Of a DNA stretch of 64,000 bases, positions 8,302 to 17,377 are shown piece by piece; the stretch's first letter is position 1; each line of letters begins with the position of its first letter. The position numbers and the translations under genes are program-made. The notes beneath the pieces were generated by a model. The model was not told the DNA's origin. It saw only the letters and a program-made list of their open reading frames with translations, and did no database searches. The stretch comes from CAWAMR01 sp963783095. GTDB lineage: Bacteria > Planctomycetota > Planctomycetia > Gemmatales > Gemmataceae. The stretch lies in the NCBI GenBank assembly GCA_963783095.1, contig CAWAMR010000012.1:310001-374000 (forward strand). Direction: 5' to 3'.

Positions 8302-9507
8302 TCAGATCAACTGGCGAAGAATGAATCTGCTCAACAATGGCACCGCAAATGAGTATTTGCCGTGACGATTCTTGTAGATCAGGCCGGCTTCTCCGAGTTT
8401 CACAAAAATCTGGTTGACGTGGCTGGCGCTGAACGGTTTGGGAAGAACTACCTTTGATTTCTCTACCACTTCCTGAACGGTGAATTCATCATCGCAGTTC
8501 GCCAGTTGCGCAACAACTTGCAGAAGATCGCGTTGTCGATCCGTGGCCCTTGCCCAACGGCCATCGAAGAAATCGCTGTCCAGTTTGCGAATGATGCTCT
8601 CGATAGCGGTGTTAGGCTCAAGTCCTGCGCCGATTTTCTGAACCCACAGGTCGAAAACTTCTCTACAGATGAACTGGATGAAATAAGGATAGCCCGCCGA
8701 CTCCTGCACCACCCAGTCCACGGTTGCGCTGCCGAAGCTAAGCGGCGACTTGGCATCCTTCACCGGTTTGGAGATAGCGTCGCGACTATCCTTTTCATCC
8801 AGACGGTCGAGAAACACGACGTGAAACATTCGTTCCGCGAAAGTTCTTGCTTCGACCAGTTTGGGGAAGAGTGTCGGCAATCCAACCAGCACCAGCATCA
8901 ACGGCAGGTTCTTGCACTGAATCGACTGGAAAATGTCCAGCATCATGGATAAAGGGAATTCATTCAACTCGGCATGATCGGAAAGGTTTTGCGCTTCATC
9001 GTAGGCGAAAATGATCCCTCGAACCGAAGTTCCGCTGAACTTTTGCCACACGAACTCGAGTACCGCTTTGATCTTGTCGGCGACGATTCCCGGCGTGTGC
9101 TGGTAAATAGCAAGCATCACCTCGTAGGTTAGCGTCGTCTCCGTTTGCTTGACTGCCGGTTGGTAGCCAATTTGCGCCACCTCTTTACGATGGATCACCA
9201 CGTTCGAGGTGACCGGTGCCAGATCGGCCATGAGCCGCAATGCGATCCGTTCATCCGTCAGGCTCGAAGCTTCCGAAAGATCGGTCCCTATCCACAACCA
9301 GTGTTCCTGCATTGCGACCGGTTTGAGTGTTTCCAGCAGAACTGTCTTGCCGACGCCTCGCAATCCCGTGAGAACCATGTTGTCGAGAATCACATCCTGC
9401 TCTAGCAACCGACGAAACTCATCCGTTTCTTTCTTTCGACCCGCCAGATAGGGCGGCATGTGGCCCGCGCCCGGACGAAAGGGATTGGGCATTTTGTTCT
9501 TGGCCAT
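8302..9507 (-). CDS. AAA-type ATPase (Orc1/Cdc6-like P-loop protein)
   Basis: About 401 residues. The N-terminus is PNPFRPGAGHMPPYLAGR, followed by Walker A GLRGVGKT, Walker B IIFAYDEAQ and a sensor-like LMLVLVGLPTL. The C-terminal third is a winged-helix-like region (RQRDLLQVVAQLAN ... EAGLIYKNRHGKYSFAVP). This is the layout of stand-alone AAA proteins annotated as ATP-binding or Orc1-like. Substrate and partners are unknown. ATG 9507 (MAKNKMPNPF) is preferred because the longer reading translates through the palindrome at 9523-9548. ATG 9492 is also possible. Confidence 0.85.
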   Translation of the reverse strand: MAKNKMPNPFRPGAGHMPPYLAGRKKETDEFRRLLEQDVILDNMVLTGLRGVGKTVLLETLKPVAMQEHWLWIGTDLSEASSLTDERIALRLMADLAPVTSNVVIHRKEVAQIGYQPAVKQTETTLTYEVMLAIYQHTPGIVADKIKAVLEFVWQKFSGTSVRGIIFAYDEAQNLSDHAELNEFPLSMMLDIFQSIQCKNLPLMLVLVGLPTLFPKLVEARTFAERMFHVVFLDRLDEKDSRDAISKPVKDAKSPLSFGSATVDWVVQESAGYPYFIQFICREVFDLWVQKIGAGLEPNTAIESIIRKLDSDFFDGRWARATDRQRDLLQVVAQLANCDDEFTVQEVVEKSKVVLPKPFSASHVNQIFVKLGEAGLIYKNRHGKYSFAVPLLSRFILRQLI

Positions 9508-9522
9508 CGGTTTTCTTCGAAA

Positions 9523-9548
9523 TAAATTTAGTCGATGATCTAAATTTA
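9523..9548. promoter_or_regulatory. Palindrome before the AAA ATPase start (candidate operator)
   Basis: TAAATTTAG at 9523-9531 and CTAAATTTA at 9540-9548 are perfect inverted halves eight bases apart. The site is 16-41 nt upstream of the chosen ATG and is strikingly AT-rich for its surroundings. A dimeric repressor site is a natural reading; the regulator is unknown. Confidence 0.5.
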
Positions 9549-9592
9549 AACGAAAGATCAATCCGCGTCAAGCTCAAGATTCGCGGCGCGCC

Positions 9593-11359
9593 TTATGGCT
9601 TCTTCTCTTTGCCGAATTCGCGCTCGGCGGCTTCTCGAACGTGGTTGCGAATCTTCGCCCATTGCGCCGGTTTGCGCTCGAAGTCGAGTTTCACTTCGAT
9701 GCCGAGTAGATACGCCATTTTCAGGGCCACAAAGTTTCGAACTTCGATCTTGTCATACGGGAAGCCAGCCCCCGGTCCGTGGAATCGCTTGTCGGAATCT
9801 TCGTCGCGCAACGTGGAATCATCGAGATAAGTAGCGAGAAGGTGCAGTCGTTTCATGCGATGCTGCACTTCACGCGAGTAATCGCGGAGATTCAAAAGTT
9901 CCATTTTCAGGCCCAGCGACGCGCGTGCCGCCGCTTTTTCGAGTACTTGCCAGGCGTTCGCGTCGTCCGTTCTCAAAATCAAATGTGCTACGCGAACCTC
10001 GCCGCAACTCCAGTACTCGGCAGTAACATCCTTCGGCAAGTCTTCGATTGAAGCCGTCAAGAGCTTGGTAAAGAGTTGCTTGTCGAGTTCGCTGAGGTAG
10101 TAAAGCGGACGTACGCGGTGCTCATAATCCTTGTGTTTTGCCGCGATAGTGAATAAATCTAATTTCTCCTTGAGCGGCAGGGCAATCTTCATTACGACGG
10201 CGGATAAATCCTGAGTATCACATTGGGGTCGCTTTTCCAGAACCTCTCGATAGATCGCTGGAAGTTTTTTGGGGTACTTAATTCCGATCAATCGGATGGC
10301 AGGGATGCCGAGCCGTGCGCCCTTCTTATCCAAGGGTGGCAGAACGTGTTGCAGCAAGTAAGCTTCCTCTCCAACCTTCTGTGCCGTTTCCCACCACTTC
10401 AGCACTTCGGCTTTTTCAGGTCGATAGCCGTTTTCGTGACGCACCCAACTGCGTCCGGTTGCTTCGCCGGCCAGGTCTTCCAACAAATCGGTCACAACGT
10501 CACCGACTCGTCGATGCCAGCTCAGGAAGTTATTGAATCTCATCGTTGCGGATCGCGTCAGGCGGTCATCATCCAGATGCTCAATCAGTTGGGGAACCGC
10601 ATCGAATCCCAATTTGGCAATGCGCTCATAGCGTTCGCCATGTTCAAAAATGCCGATGGTACCTGAGCTAGAACCGTAATTGACGAGGTCGTCGATAAAT
10701 GCTTCAATGCTTCCTGGTTTGGCTTTGCTCGGAATCAACGCAGCATCCAGCGATTTAAGCACTTCTCGATCGTATTCTGTCGCGACGGCGTTGTCTAAGC
10801 GGATGATTTCATGCAACCGCTTGGCGAGGGGAACTCGGTCAATTTCTGGGTCTGTCACTTTTTCCCACCAGTAGTCCCAAGCGTGGCGGATAAGTTGGTT
10901 GCGAACCGGATCGGTTTCATCCTTATTGACCTTTTCCAACAGATGGCGAGCCAGATCATCCCACCCGCGCACATGGCATTGCAAAGCTAGAGGCAGACAA
11001 TCAGACTGCTCCGCCAAATCGCCTAACAACTTGGGATCGGGCTTCATTTCAGTAGCATGAATTTTCCAGCTGGGCCACCGTTCATTTGTTCCATCGAGAA
11101 TCACAGCGTTTTCTTTGTCGGTTTCCGTTTTCAAAAGAAAAGCCAATCTGTAGGTCCTTGGTTGGATCTTTTGGTAGATGATCCCGCCTCCACCGGACTC
11201 AAAGCGAACCAGTTTCGCTTCCTTCGGCGGCAACGGTAGACCGAGTGCCTTGTACTGTTTCAGCAAATCGTCCAGCGACGGTTCTTCGGCGATGCTTGTC
11301 GAACACCTTCCCAGGAAGCCCAGAACGATCGAGATCATCGAAAGAGTTTGTCGCGACAT
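9593..11359 (-). CDS. Secreted protein of unknown family (588 aa)
   Basis: ATG 11359 follows GGAG eight bases upstream and begins a signal peptide (MSRQTLSMISIVLGFLG ... STSIAEEP). The mature protein is helical and charged, with a central stretch that looks HEAT-like (YERIAKLGFDAVPQLIEHLD; ARLGIPAIRLIGIKYPKKLP). I recognise no catalytic motif. It resembles the many exported hypothetical proteins of planctomycetes. It ends 85 nt upstream of the ATPase start on the same strand, with the palindrome between them, so it is probably a separate transcription unit. Confidence 0.75.
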   Translation of the reverse strand: MSRQTLSMISIVLGFLGRCSTSIAEEPSLDDLLKQYKALGLPLPPKEAKLVRFESGGGGIIYQKIQPRTYRLAFLLKTETDKENAVILDGTNERWPSWKIHATEMKPDPKLLGDLAEQSDCLPLALQCHVRGWDDLARHLLEKVNKDETDPVRNQLIRHAWDYWWEKVTDPEIDRVPLAKRLHEIIRLDNAVATEYDREVLKSLDAALIPSKAKPGSIEAFIDDLVNYGSSSGTIGIFEHGERYERIAKLGFDAVPQLIEHLDDDRLTRSATMRFNNFLSWHRRVGDVVTDLLEDLAGEATGRSWVRHENGYRPEKAEVLKWWETAQKVGEEAYLLQHVLPPLDKKGARLGIPAIRLIGIKYPKKLPAIYREVLEKRPQCDTQDLSAVVMKIALPLKEKLDLFTIAAKHKDYEHRVRPLYYLSELDKQLFTKLLTASIEDLPKDVTAEYWSCGEVRVAHLILRTDDANAWQVLEKAAARASLGLKMELLNLRDYSREVQHRMKRLHLLATYLDDSTLRDEDSDKRFHGPGAGFPYDKIEVRNFVALKMAYLLGIEVKLDFERKPAQWAKIRNHVREAAEREFGKEKKP

Positions 11360-11430
11360 CACTTTTCTCCAATGCTGGATCGCCTTACGAAACAGATGGC
11401 GTGAATTGGCATTCAACACCTCCTACCCGA

Positions 11431-12060
11431 TTATAACTTGCACAGCCCATCCCCGAAAATCAAATCGAGAATCGATAACTTATTCTCATGCTTGGTCGGT
11501 TCCATGAATTCCAGCTTGATGCCACGCTCCGCGAATGCTTTTTCGTCGTAAAGCTCTCGGCCTCCCGATGCGTTGACGTAGACATCGGCCTTCACTTCAC
11601 AGCACAAGTCGATGATTCGCTGCTGGCCGATGGTCGTGATCTGGGAGAATTGTGTCGTGGACTCAAATGCTGTCTCGATGCCCAGGAATCGCGCCGTTTG
11701 GCAGATCGACTTTTGAAGCAATGGATTGAGATATTCCTCGGTATGATCGAAGACCTTGAATACTTCATGCTCTTCGATCTTCTTGCCGTAAGTTTGCAAT
11801 AGAGTCTTTTTGCTCTTTTTTAGCCAGTGGGAGCCGTTGATCTTGATGTCGGAGATGATCGTTTCGACAGGTGCATTCTCAACGGGAATGATTAGCCATT
11901 GCCAGCCTTCTTCATTCTTGGCGCGGATGCGATTGCGATTGATCCAGCCTTGTTTGATATATTGCACGTTATCGAGGAAATAGAACTTCTCCACCGATTG
12001 AATCATCTCAAAGTAGCCGACGTAGGGAAAGAAATAAGGCTGCATCACTGCGATTTTCAT
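11431..12060 (-). CDS. WbqC-family protein
   Basis: A 209-residue protein starting MKIAVMQPYFFPYVGYFEMI, the signature start of the WbqC family, which occurs in O-antigen and exopolysaccharide loci and is thought to act in nucleotide-sugar or glycan assembly. Further conserved blocks are VQYIKQGWINRNRI, WLIIPVEN and YVNASGGRELYD. Full length for the family. ATG at 12060 fits the family start. No polysaccharide genes surround it, so its pathway cannot be told from context. Confidence 0.9.
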   Translation of the reverse strand: MKIAVMQPYFFPYVGYFEMIQSVEKFYFLDNVQYIKQGWINRNRIRAKNEEGWQWLIIPVENAPVETIISDIKINGSHWLKKSKKTLLQTYGKKIEEHEVFKVFDHTEEYLNPLLQKSICQTARFLGIETAFESTTQFSQITTIGQQRIIDLCCEVKADVYVNASGGRELYDEKAFAERGIKLEFMEPTKHENKLSILDLIFGDGLCKL

Positions 12061-12331
12061 GATGTTCTCTGACTCCTCATCTGCGGTTCGATCCTTCATC
12101 GCGTCTGTGCCGGTTCCCCGATTGTACTGTTACCGCCTCTTTTGTGTGGAGATTAGTTTCGGCGCAACCTGGAGTTCGTTGCTTCGTCATCAGTCTGTGT
12201 CCCCCTCGACAACCTTGCTGGCATCATATTTGCTCTTTACTTTATGAACTCTGATTGGGGGGAAGATTTTTCTGACTTCAGCTTGGTTGGTGATTTTCTC
12301 CGAGGTTATCCTTTTTCATGGAGAACGAATC

Positions 12332-12505
12332 ATGTTACGACTAGCGCTCGCCTTTCTCATTATTGCTCTGATCGCGGGCTTCTTTGGTTACGCCGGAGTT
12401 GCGAATCTCTCCTGGGACGGTGCGCAGATCTTCTTCTTCATCTTCATCATTCTCGCAGTTCTCGCCTTCCTGGCCGGGGGTTTCCGAACCAGAAACTATA
12501 ACTAA
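12332..12505 (+). CDS. Small DUF1328 (UPF0391) membrane protein
   Basis: A 57-residue protein, MLRLALAFLIIALIAGFFGY then a second hydrophobic segment (IFFFIFIILAVLAFLAGG), the usual two-helix form of the DUF1328/YtjA family. ATG 12332 has GGAGAA eight bases upstream. The family is common in proteobacteria and planctomycetes; its role is unknown, with stress responses sometimes suggested. The 270 nt before it, back to wbqC, hold no other gene that I can support. Confidence 0.88.
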   Translation: MLRLALAFLIIALIAGFFGYAGVANLSWDGAQIFFFIFIILAVLAFLAGGFRTRNYN

Positions 12506-12582
12506 ATAAGCATCGCCAGCTGAACTCAACGATCTCGCGCGAGCACCTCGATAGGACCGCTTCTTGGGCTGTCGTGGATTTT

Positions 12583-12608
12583 CCAAGGCGCTCGTGCGAG
12601 TGCCTTGG
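12583..12608. terminator. Hairpin downstream of the DUF1328 gene
   Basis: CCAAGGC at 12583-12589 pairs with GCCTTGG at 12602-12608, with CTCG/CGAG pairing inside. No T-run follows. The gap 12506-12787 holds nothing else I can support apart from this stem. Confidence 0.45.
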
Positions 12609-12787
12609 GCCGGTCATCACATTCTTCATTCCACAGCATCCATTGAACAACTACACGTCGCATTAACTCAACTTCGGTGCGCACAAGGTTGCCTGCCTAC
12701 GAGTGGATTGCCTACCCAAAATTCGACCCACCATCTGAAGACTCTTCCATCTTTTCAATTGAACTTGCCAATGTTTGTGGGTAAATA

Positions 12788-15479
12788 ATGCTCTTTCGAG
12801 TCATTTGGCCAAGTCGCTCCGGCCCCCGGAAATTCGCAATGCTTTGGGTTATTCGCTGGATCTCGTGGGTACTAATTCGTTTCCTGCTCACGTTACGCTA
12901 CTGGGTCACGATTCGCGGCAAGGCCGAGGTCTTGAAGCATCCTGGTCCCTATTTGATCCTTCCCAACCATCCGGCGTACATTGAACCGCCGAACCTGCTC
13001 GTCCGTTTGTGGCCGACTTTCCGGATGCGGCCCATGTTGCTCGAAACCAATTTTGAAAGCCCCATTCTGGCCCCATTTGCCTGGCTGATTCGCGGAATTC
13101 GAGTTCCCGATACCGAGCGAGCCAGTGCGGAAGCTCGTTCGAGAGCTGAAGAAGCGGTCCAGGCGGTGATCGATACTTTGAAGGGTGGAGAGAACGTCAT
13201 TATCTGGCCCTCGGGCAGGCTGCAACGGGATGGAGTGGAGCGCATCGGCGGCACGCGCACCGTTGCGGATGTTCTGGCAGCGGTGCCCAACGTGACGGTC
13301 GTGCTCGTTCGCACGCGCGGTTTGTGGGGGAGTATGTTTAGCTGGGCCTGGGGCCAAAAGCCGAGCCTGGGCGGAAAATTCGCGCGGGGAGTGGGATTGT
13401 TGCTTGGCAACCTCTTGCTCTTTGCCCCGCGCCGGCGGGTGACCGTGACGCTTGAGGCGTTTGGCCCGACCAACGCGCCGGAGCCAACGCGCGATCAAAT
13501 CAACCCCTGGCTCGAGCAGTGGTTTAACGCGGATACTCCGCAGGAAACGCCCAGTTACGTTCCCTATCACTTTCTGTTTGGCCCGCGCACCGTGGAGTTT
13601 CCTCCGCAGCATCTGGCAACGGAACTCGACCTGTCAAAAGTGAAACCTCAAGCCAAACAGGGAATCGCGGAGATCCTTCAAGAAAAACTGAAGCCCCCGC
13701 TTTCGGAGAGCGAAAACACCGCAGACAAGTCGTTCATGGACCTTGGGCTGGATAGCCTGGACGCGATGGAGGTTTCTCTCCAGGTCGAACAGCGCTTTGG
13801 CTTTACCGGCGACACGGTTCCGACCACGGTAGGAGAGCTTTGGGCGCTGGCCGGCGGGCTGCTCGAGACCGCCGCACCGAAACCGCCACCGGCCGGGTGG
13901 TTCACGCGAATAGTTGACGACAGACCCGTTGACATACCCGGCACGACAATTCCTACGGCCATATTGAGTCAGGCGTTCCGGTATCGCGAGCAGGTGATCG
14001 TGGCCGACGACATCGCCGGAGCAGTGACCTATGAAAAACTGATCGTCGCTGCCACAGCGATGGCACGTCGATTCCGTCAAATCGAAACCCCGAATGTCGG
14101 TTTGTTGCTTCCTGCCTCGGCGGGGTGCGATCTGGCCTTCCTGGGCCTGCAACTTGCCGGAAAACTACCCGTCATTCTTAACTGGACGACCGGGCCGGGT
14201 AATCTGGCACACGCCGCCACGGTCATGGGTCTGAGCTACGTCGTCACTTCCAAAACATTCATCGATCGAACTCAGGTTGAAGTTCCCGGCACGACGTACC
14301 TCTTCCTTGAAGACGTCCGGGCCGGGATCAAGAAACTTGAACTGCTTCGTCGGCTCCTGGGGGTGCGCTGGTTCCCTGTCTGGACGAGGAAACGACTTCT
14401 GCGCAGACTCGTCTGCCGATCCGCATGCCCACGCTGTGGTATTGTTTACCAGCGGATCGGAAAAAGCTCCGAAGGCGGTTCCCTTGACCCACGACAATAT
14501 CCTTTCCAACCAGCGCGGCATCATCGCTGAGTTTCGTTTGTCTCGCTCGGACTCCATTCTGGGTTTTCTGCCGATGTTCCATAGTTTCGGACTGGTTGTC
14601 ACCACACTATTACCGCTGGCAACTGGAATTCGAGTCGTTCACCATCCCGACCCGACCGATGCCGGGGCACTGGCCCGCAAGGGATCGAGCTACAAGCCGA
14701 CCCTCGTTGCCGGCACGCCGACTTTTCTGAGTTACATCCTGGAACGGGCCAAACCCGGCGATCTCGATTCGCTTCGGATGATCGTTTTCGGTGCGGAAAA
14801 ATGCTCTCAGGCCGTGTTCAACAAGGTCAAGCAAGTGGTCCCGCATGCCGCGGTCTCGGAAGGATACGGCATCACAGAAACTTCCGCCGTCGTCTCGGCC
14901 CATCGGCCCGGCTCCTTCAAATCCGAAACACTGGGTCCACCGCTGCCCGGCGTCGAGGTTTGCGTGATCGACCTGGAAACCGATCAGTTACTGCCCAGCG
15001 GCAAGATGGGGATGCTGCATGTTTCGGGCGCGAATGTTTTCCCCGGCTATATCGGCTACGACGGCCCATCGCCCTTCCGCGAACTGGCCGGCAAGCGCTG
15101 GTATGTCACGGGCGATTTGGGCGAACTCAGCGCTGACGGTGAAGTGGTATTTCGGGGCCGGCTCAGGCGCTTTCTGAAGGCCGGCGGCGAAATGATCTCG
15201 TTGCCGGCACTGGAGGAGCCGTTCGTTCGACTCTACCCGGCGGGGGACGAGGGACCGCGCGTCGCGGTGGAAGGAATCGAGACTCCCGATGGCCGCAGGA
15301 TCGTCTTATTCACGACGGAAGAGTTGTCTGTCGCCGACGCCAACAGTGTACTTCAGAAAGAAGGATTCCGGGGAGTGATGCGAATCGACGACGTGAAAAA
15401 GCTCGACAAGATTCCGTTATTGGGAAGTGGCAAGACCGATTACAAGATCCTGCGAGCGATGATTGAACACAGTGCGTAG
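12788..15479 (+). CDS. Acyltransferase - acyl carrier - AMP-ligase fusion (Aas-like), frame broken
   Basis: Three domains in order. Residues ~35-250 are a PlsC-type acyltransferase (ILPNHPAYIEPP; IIWPSGRLQRDG). Residues ~290-360 are an acyl carrier domain with the phosphopantetheine serine in DLGLDSLDAMEV. The rest is an ANL-superfamily acyl-AMP ligase (VVLFTSGSEKAPKAVPLTH, EGYGITETSAV, WYVTGDLGEL). The frame changes once near 14360-14430; both sides are needed for the ligase domain, so an indel is likely. About 897 residues in all. The order resembles 2-acylglycerophosphoethanolamine acyltransferase/acyl-ACP synthetase (Aas), with an added carrier domain. A role in membrane lipid remodelling is inference. 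Confidence 0.85.
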
Positions 15480-15481
15480 TG

Positions 15482-15521
15482 CAAGCGTCTCGCTTGCAAT
15501 GGATGACAAGCGAGACGCTTG
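15482..15521. repeat. Inverted repeat with palindromic arms (CAAGCGTCTCGCTTG)
   Basis: Arms 15482-15496 and 15507-15521 are perfect 15-nt inverted copies, and each arm is itself a palindrome around TCT or AGA. It lies between the convergent Aas-like gene and the nrfD-like gene and could end transcription both ways. The core AAGCGTCTCGCTT recurs at 40056-40149. Confidence 0.8.
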
Positions 15522-15531
15522 TCCTACGTCG

Positions 15532-16428
15532 CTACTCGTGATGCGGCAGCATCACGATGATGTATCGAGAAAGCCAGCTTCCCATGAAGATACAGAACAT
15601 CGCGATAAGTATTGAGATCCCCTCGTTCAGGATGAAGACAAGAATGCACGGAACCACCACACCCACCACGAATGTAACCAGTCCGATTCCAGCCAACTTC
15701 ATTCCGCGATATTGCTTTACAACATCGCGATAGACCTCCACCGCCAACAAGCTCATAGGGATGAGGTGAACGACCAGCAGTAAACCAAGAGCCAGTCGAA
15801 GCGAAACAATAGCCCCTGTTTGTTCCCCTATTACGGCCAGGATCATCAGTTCTGCGCATCCTAGCACCAGTGCGGAGTTCGTGACGTAACCTCCCAGCCA
15901 GCGAGCAGTTCTCCAGCCGGGCTGTGAACTGGTGCTGAATAGTACTCCCTTGTAGATGGCCGAACCCAGGGCGGGCAATATCCCAAATGCGAGAAGGCCA
16001 CGGCGAATCCATTCAAGAACTTGAGAGTTCTGAGGCAATAGATTCACCATGATCCCTAAATCGAGAGCCGCAATCAGCGTCAAAGGGAGCCAATAGATCG
16101 TCAAACACCAGGTTCCCAGAGACATGGGAGAACTTGGCTTGAATACCCGGAGCATGTGGTGAAAGCGCCACGGGTCGCCCAGATCGAGAACCAGCAACAC
16201 CAAATCGATGAGCAGGAGCATCAGTGCAACGGGATAGGCATATAGACAAATCGATTTGAACTGCGTGGGTAAAACAAGCTCTGCCAGGGCCGCGACGAGG
16301 AATAGTCCAGTGGTCAGCCCGTTGAAGAAGACATCCCAGACGACCAGGCTATGCCATCCAGGGGTTTTGACTACTTCTCGATCGGCGTAACCGGCATGAA
16401 TCGTTTTCCGCGAAGGAGGGATTTTCAA
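15532..16428 (-). CDS. NrfD-like membrane subunit of formate dehydrogenase
   Basis: About 298 residues with eight or more membrane segments; NrfD/PsrC-type quinone-reactive membrane subunit (GWHSLVVWDVFFNGLTTGLF; DLGDPWRFHHMLRVFKP; SSPMSLGTWCLTIYW). It would pass electrons from the iron-sulfur subunit to the quinone pool. I place the start at TTG 16428, one base after the fdnH stop codon, with GGGAGGG just upstream. It takes the place of the cytochrome b subunit (FdnI) found in E. coli. A longer reading from 16485 would overlap fdnH. Confidence 0.85.
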   Translation of the reverse strand: MKIPPSRKTIHAGYADREVVKTPGWHSLVVWDVFFNGLTTGLFLVAALAELVLPTQFKSICLYAYPVALMLLLIDLVLLVLDLGDPWRFHHMLRVFKPSSPMSLGTWCLTIYWLPLTLIAALDLGIMVNLLPQNSQVLEWIRRGLLAFGILPALGSAIYKGVLFSTSSQPGWRTARWLGGYVTNSALVLGCAELMILAVIGEQTGAIVSLRLALGLLLVVHLIPMSLLAVEVYRDVVKQYRGMKLAGIGLVTFVVGVVVPCILVFILNEGISILIAMFCIFMGSWLSRYIIVMLPHHE

Positions 16429-16429
16429 C

Positions 16430-17377
16430 TCACGACCCTCCCAGCACGAATGCCCCCAAAATCGCCGCGAGTCCCAGAACCGCACCCGCGATTGCCCGAA
16501 GGTAATCTCCCTTCATATGAAGCCAGGGGTTGACGGGTTTTTCGGGTAGGCCGTAGGTCGCCGGCGTATCAATCAACAAGTAGAACGAGTGCAGACCCGA
16601 ATAGGTTTCCGTTGCCTCTTCGCCATAGAGGTAAGCAGTGGTCACTCCGCGCCGATGAAGTTCCTCGACTCGTTTGCGGGCGCGCTTGCGCAATTCTTCG
16701 ATGGGGCCGAATTGAATCGATTGGGTTGGACAGGCCTTGGCACAGGCAGGCACCAAACCATCCTTCTGGCGATCGTAGCAGAGCGTACACTTGTGCGCGT
16801 GGCCGTCGTTCTCGTCGCTTCGAGTAATCACGCCGAACGGGCAGGCCGCGATGCAATAGGAGCAGCCGTTACAAATATCGGGCTGAATATAGACATTCCC
16901 AAACTCGTTATAGATGATCGCTCCCGTGGGGCACGCCTGCTGGCAAGGAGCGGTGATGCAGTGCTTGCATACATCGCTCATCATGAGCCAGCGCGCCGAA
17001 GTAGAGTTGTCGGCAATGACATCCAGCGAAATCTTTCCGCCGGATGAGCTTGGATTCGATGTCTGAGGAGTGGGCGGGAACTGTTCGATGAACTTCACGT
17101 GCCGCCAGGAAGTCGCCGATAGGGCCTGGGTGTTGTCGTAACTGTTTCCCGACCAGTGAAACTCATCTGATGGTAACTGGTTCCATTGCTTGCAAGCCAC
17201 TTCACAAGCCTTGCAGCCGATGCACACGCTGGTATCGGTATAGAAACCCGTCGCAGGCTGAATCGCGGGCTGTTTACCTCGCCGAAAGGGCGCGATGAGA
17301 TGATCCACCAGCGACCAGAAGATGGGGCGTCGGGCTGGGGTCGAGGCAACTGGGGAGTCGATTACATCAGTGGTCAC
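16430..17377 (-). CDS. fdnH: Formate dehydrogenase iron-sulfur subunit (four 4Fe-4S clusters)
   Basis: Four cysteine groups typical of FdnH/FdoH are visible: CIGCKACEVACK, CKHCITAPCQQACP, CNGCSYCIAACP and CTLCYDRQ...CAKACP. A C-terminal hydrophobic segment (AIAGAVLGLAAILGAFVLGG) matches the single membrane anchor of FdnH. GTG 17377 is preferred because AAGGAAAG lies just upstream and the start overlaps the fdnG stop by 11 nt, suggesting translational coupling. TTG 17383 is an alternative. About 315 residues, close to the E. coli subunit. Confidence 0.9.
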   Translation of the reverse strand: MTTDVIDSPVASTPARRPIFWSLVDHLIAPFRRGKQPAIQPATGFYTDTSVCIGCKACEVACKQWNQLPSDEFHWSGNSYDNTQALSATSWRHVKFIEQFPPTPQTSNPSSSGGKISLDVIADNSTSARWLMMSDVCKHCITAPCQQACPTGAIIYNEFGNVYIQPDICNGCSYCIAACPFGVITRSDENDGHAHKCTLCYDRQKDGLVPACAKACPTQSIQFGPIEELRKRARKRVEELHRRGVTTAYLYGEEATETYSGLHSFYLLIDTPATYGLPEKPVNPWLHMKGDYLRAIAGAVLGLAAILGAFVLGGS

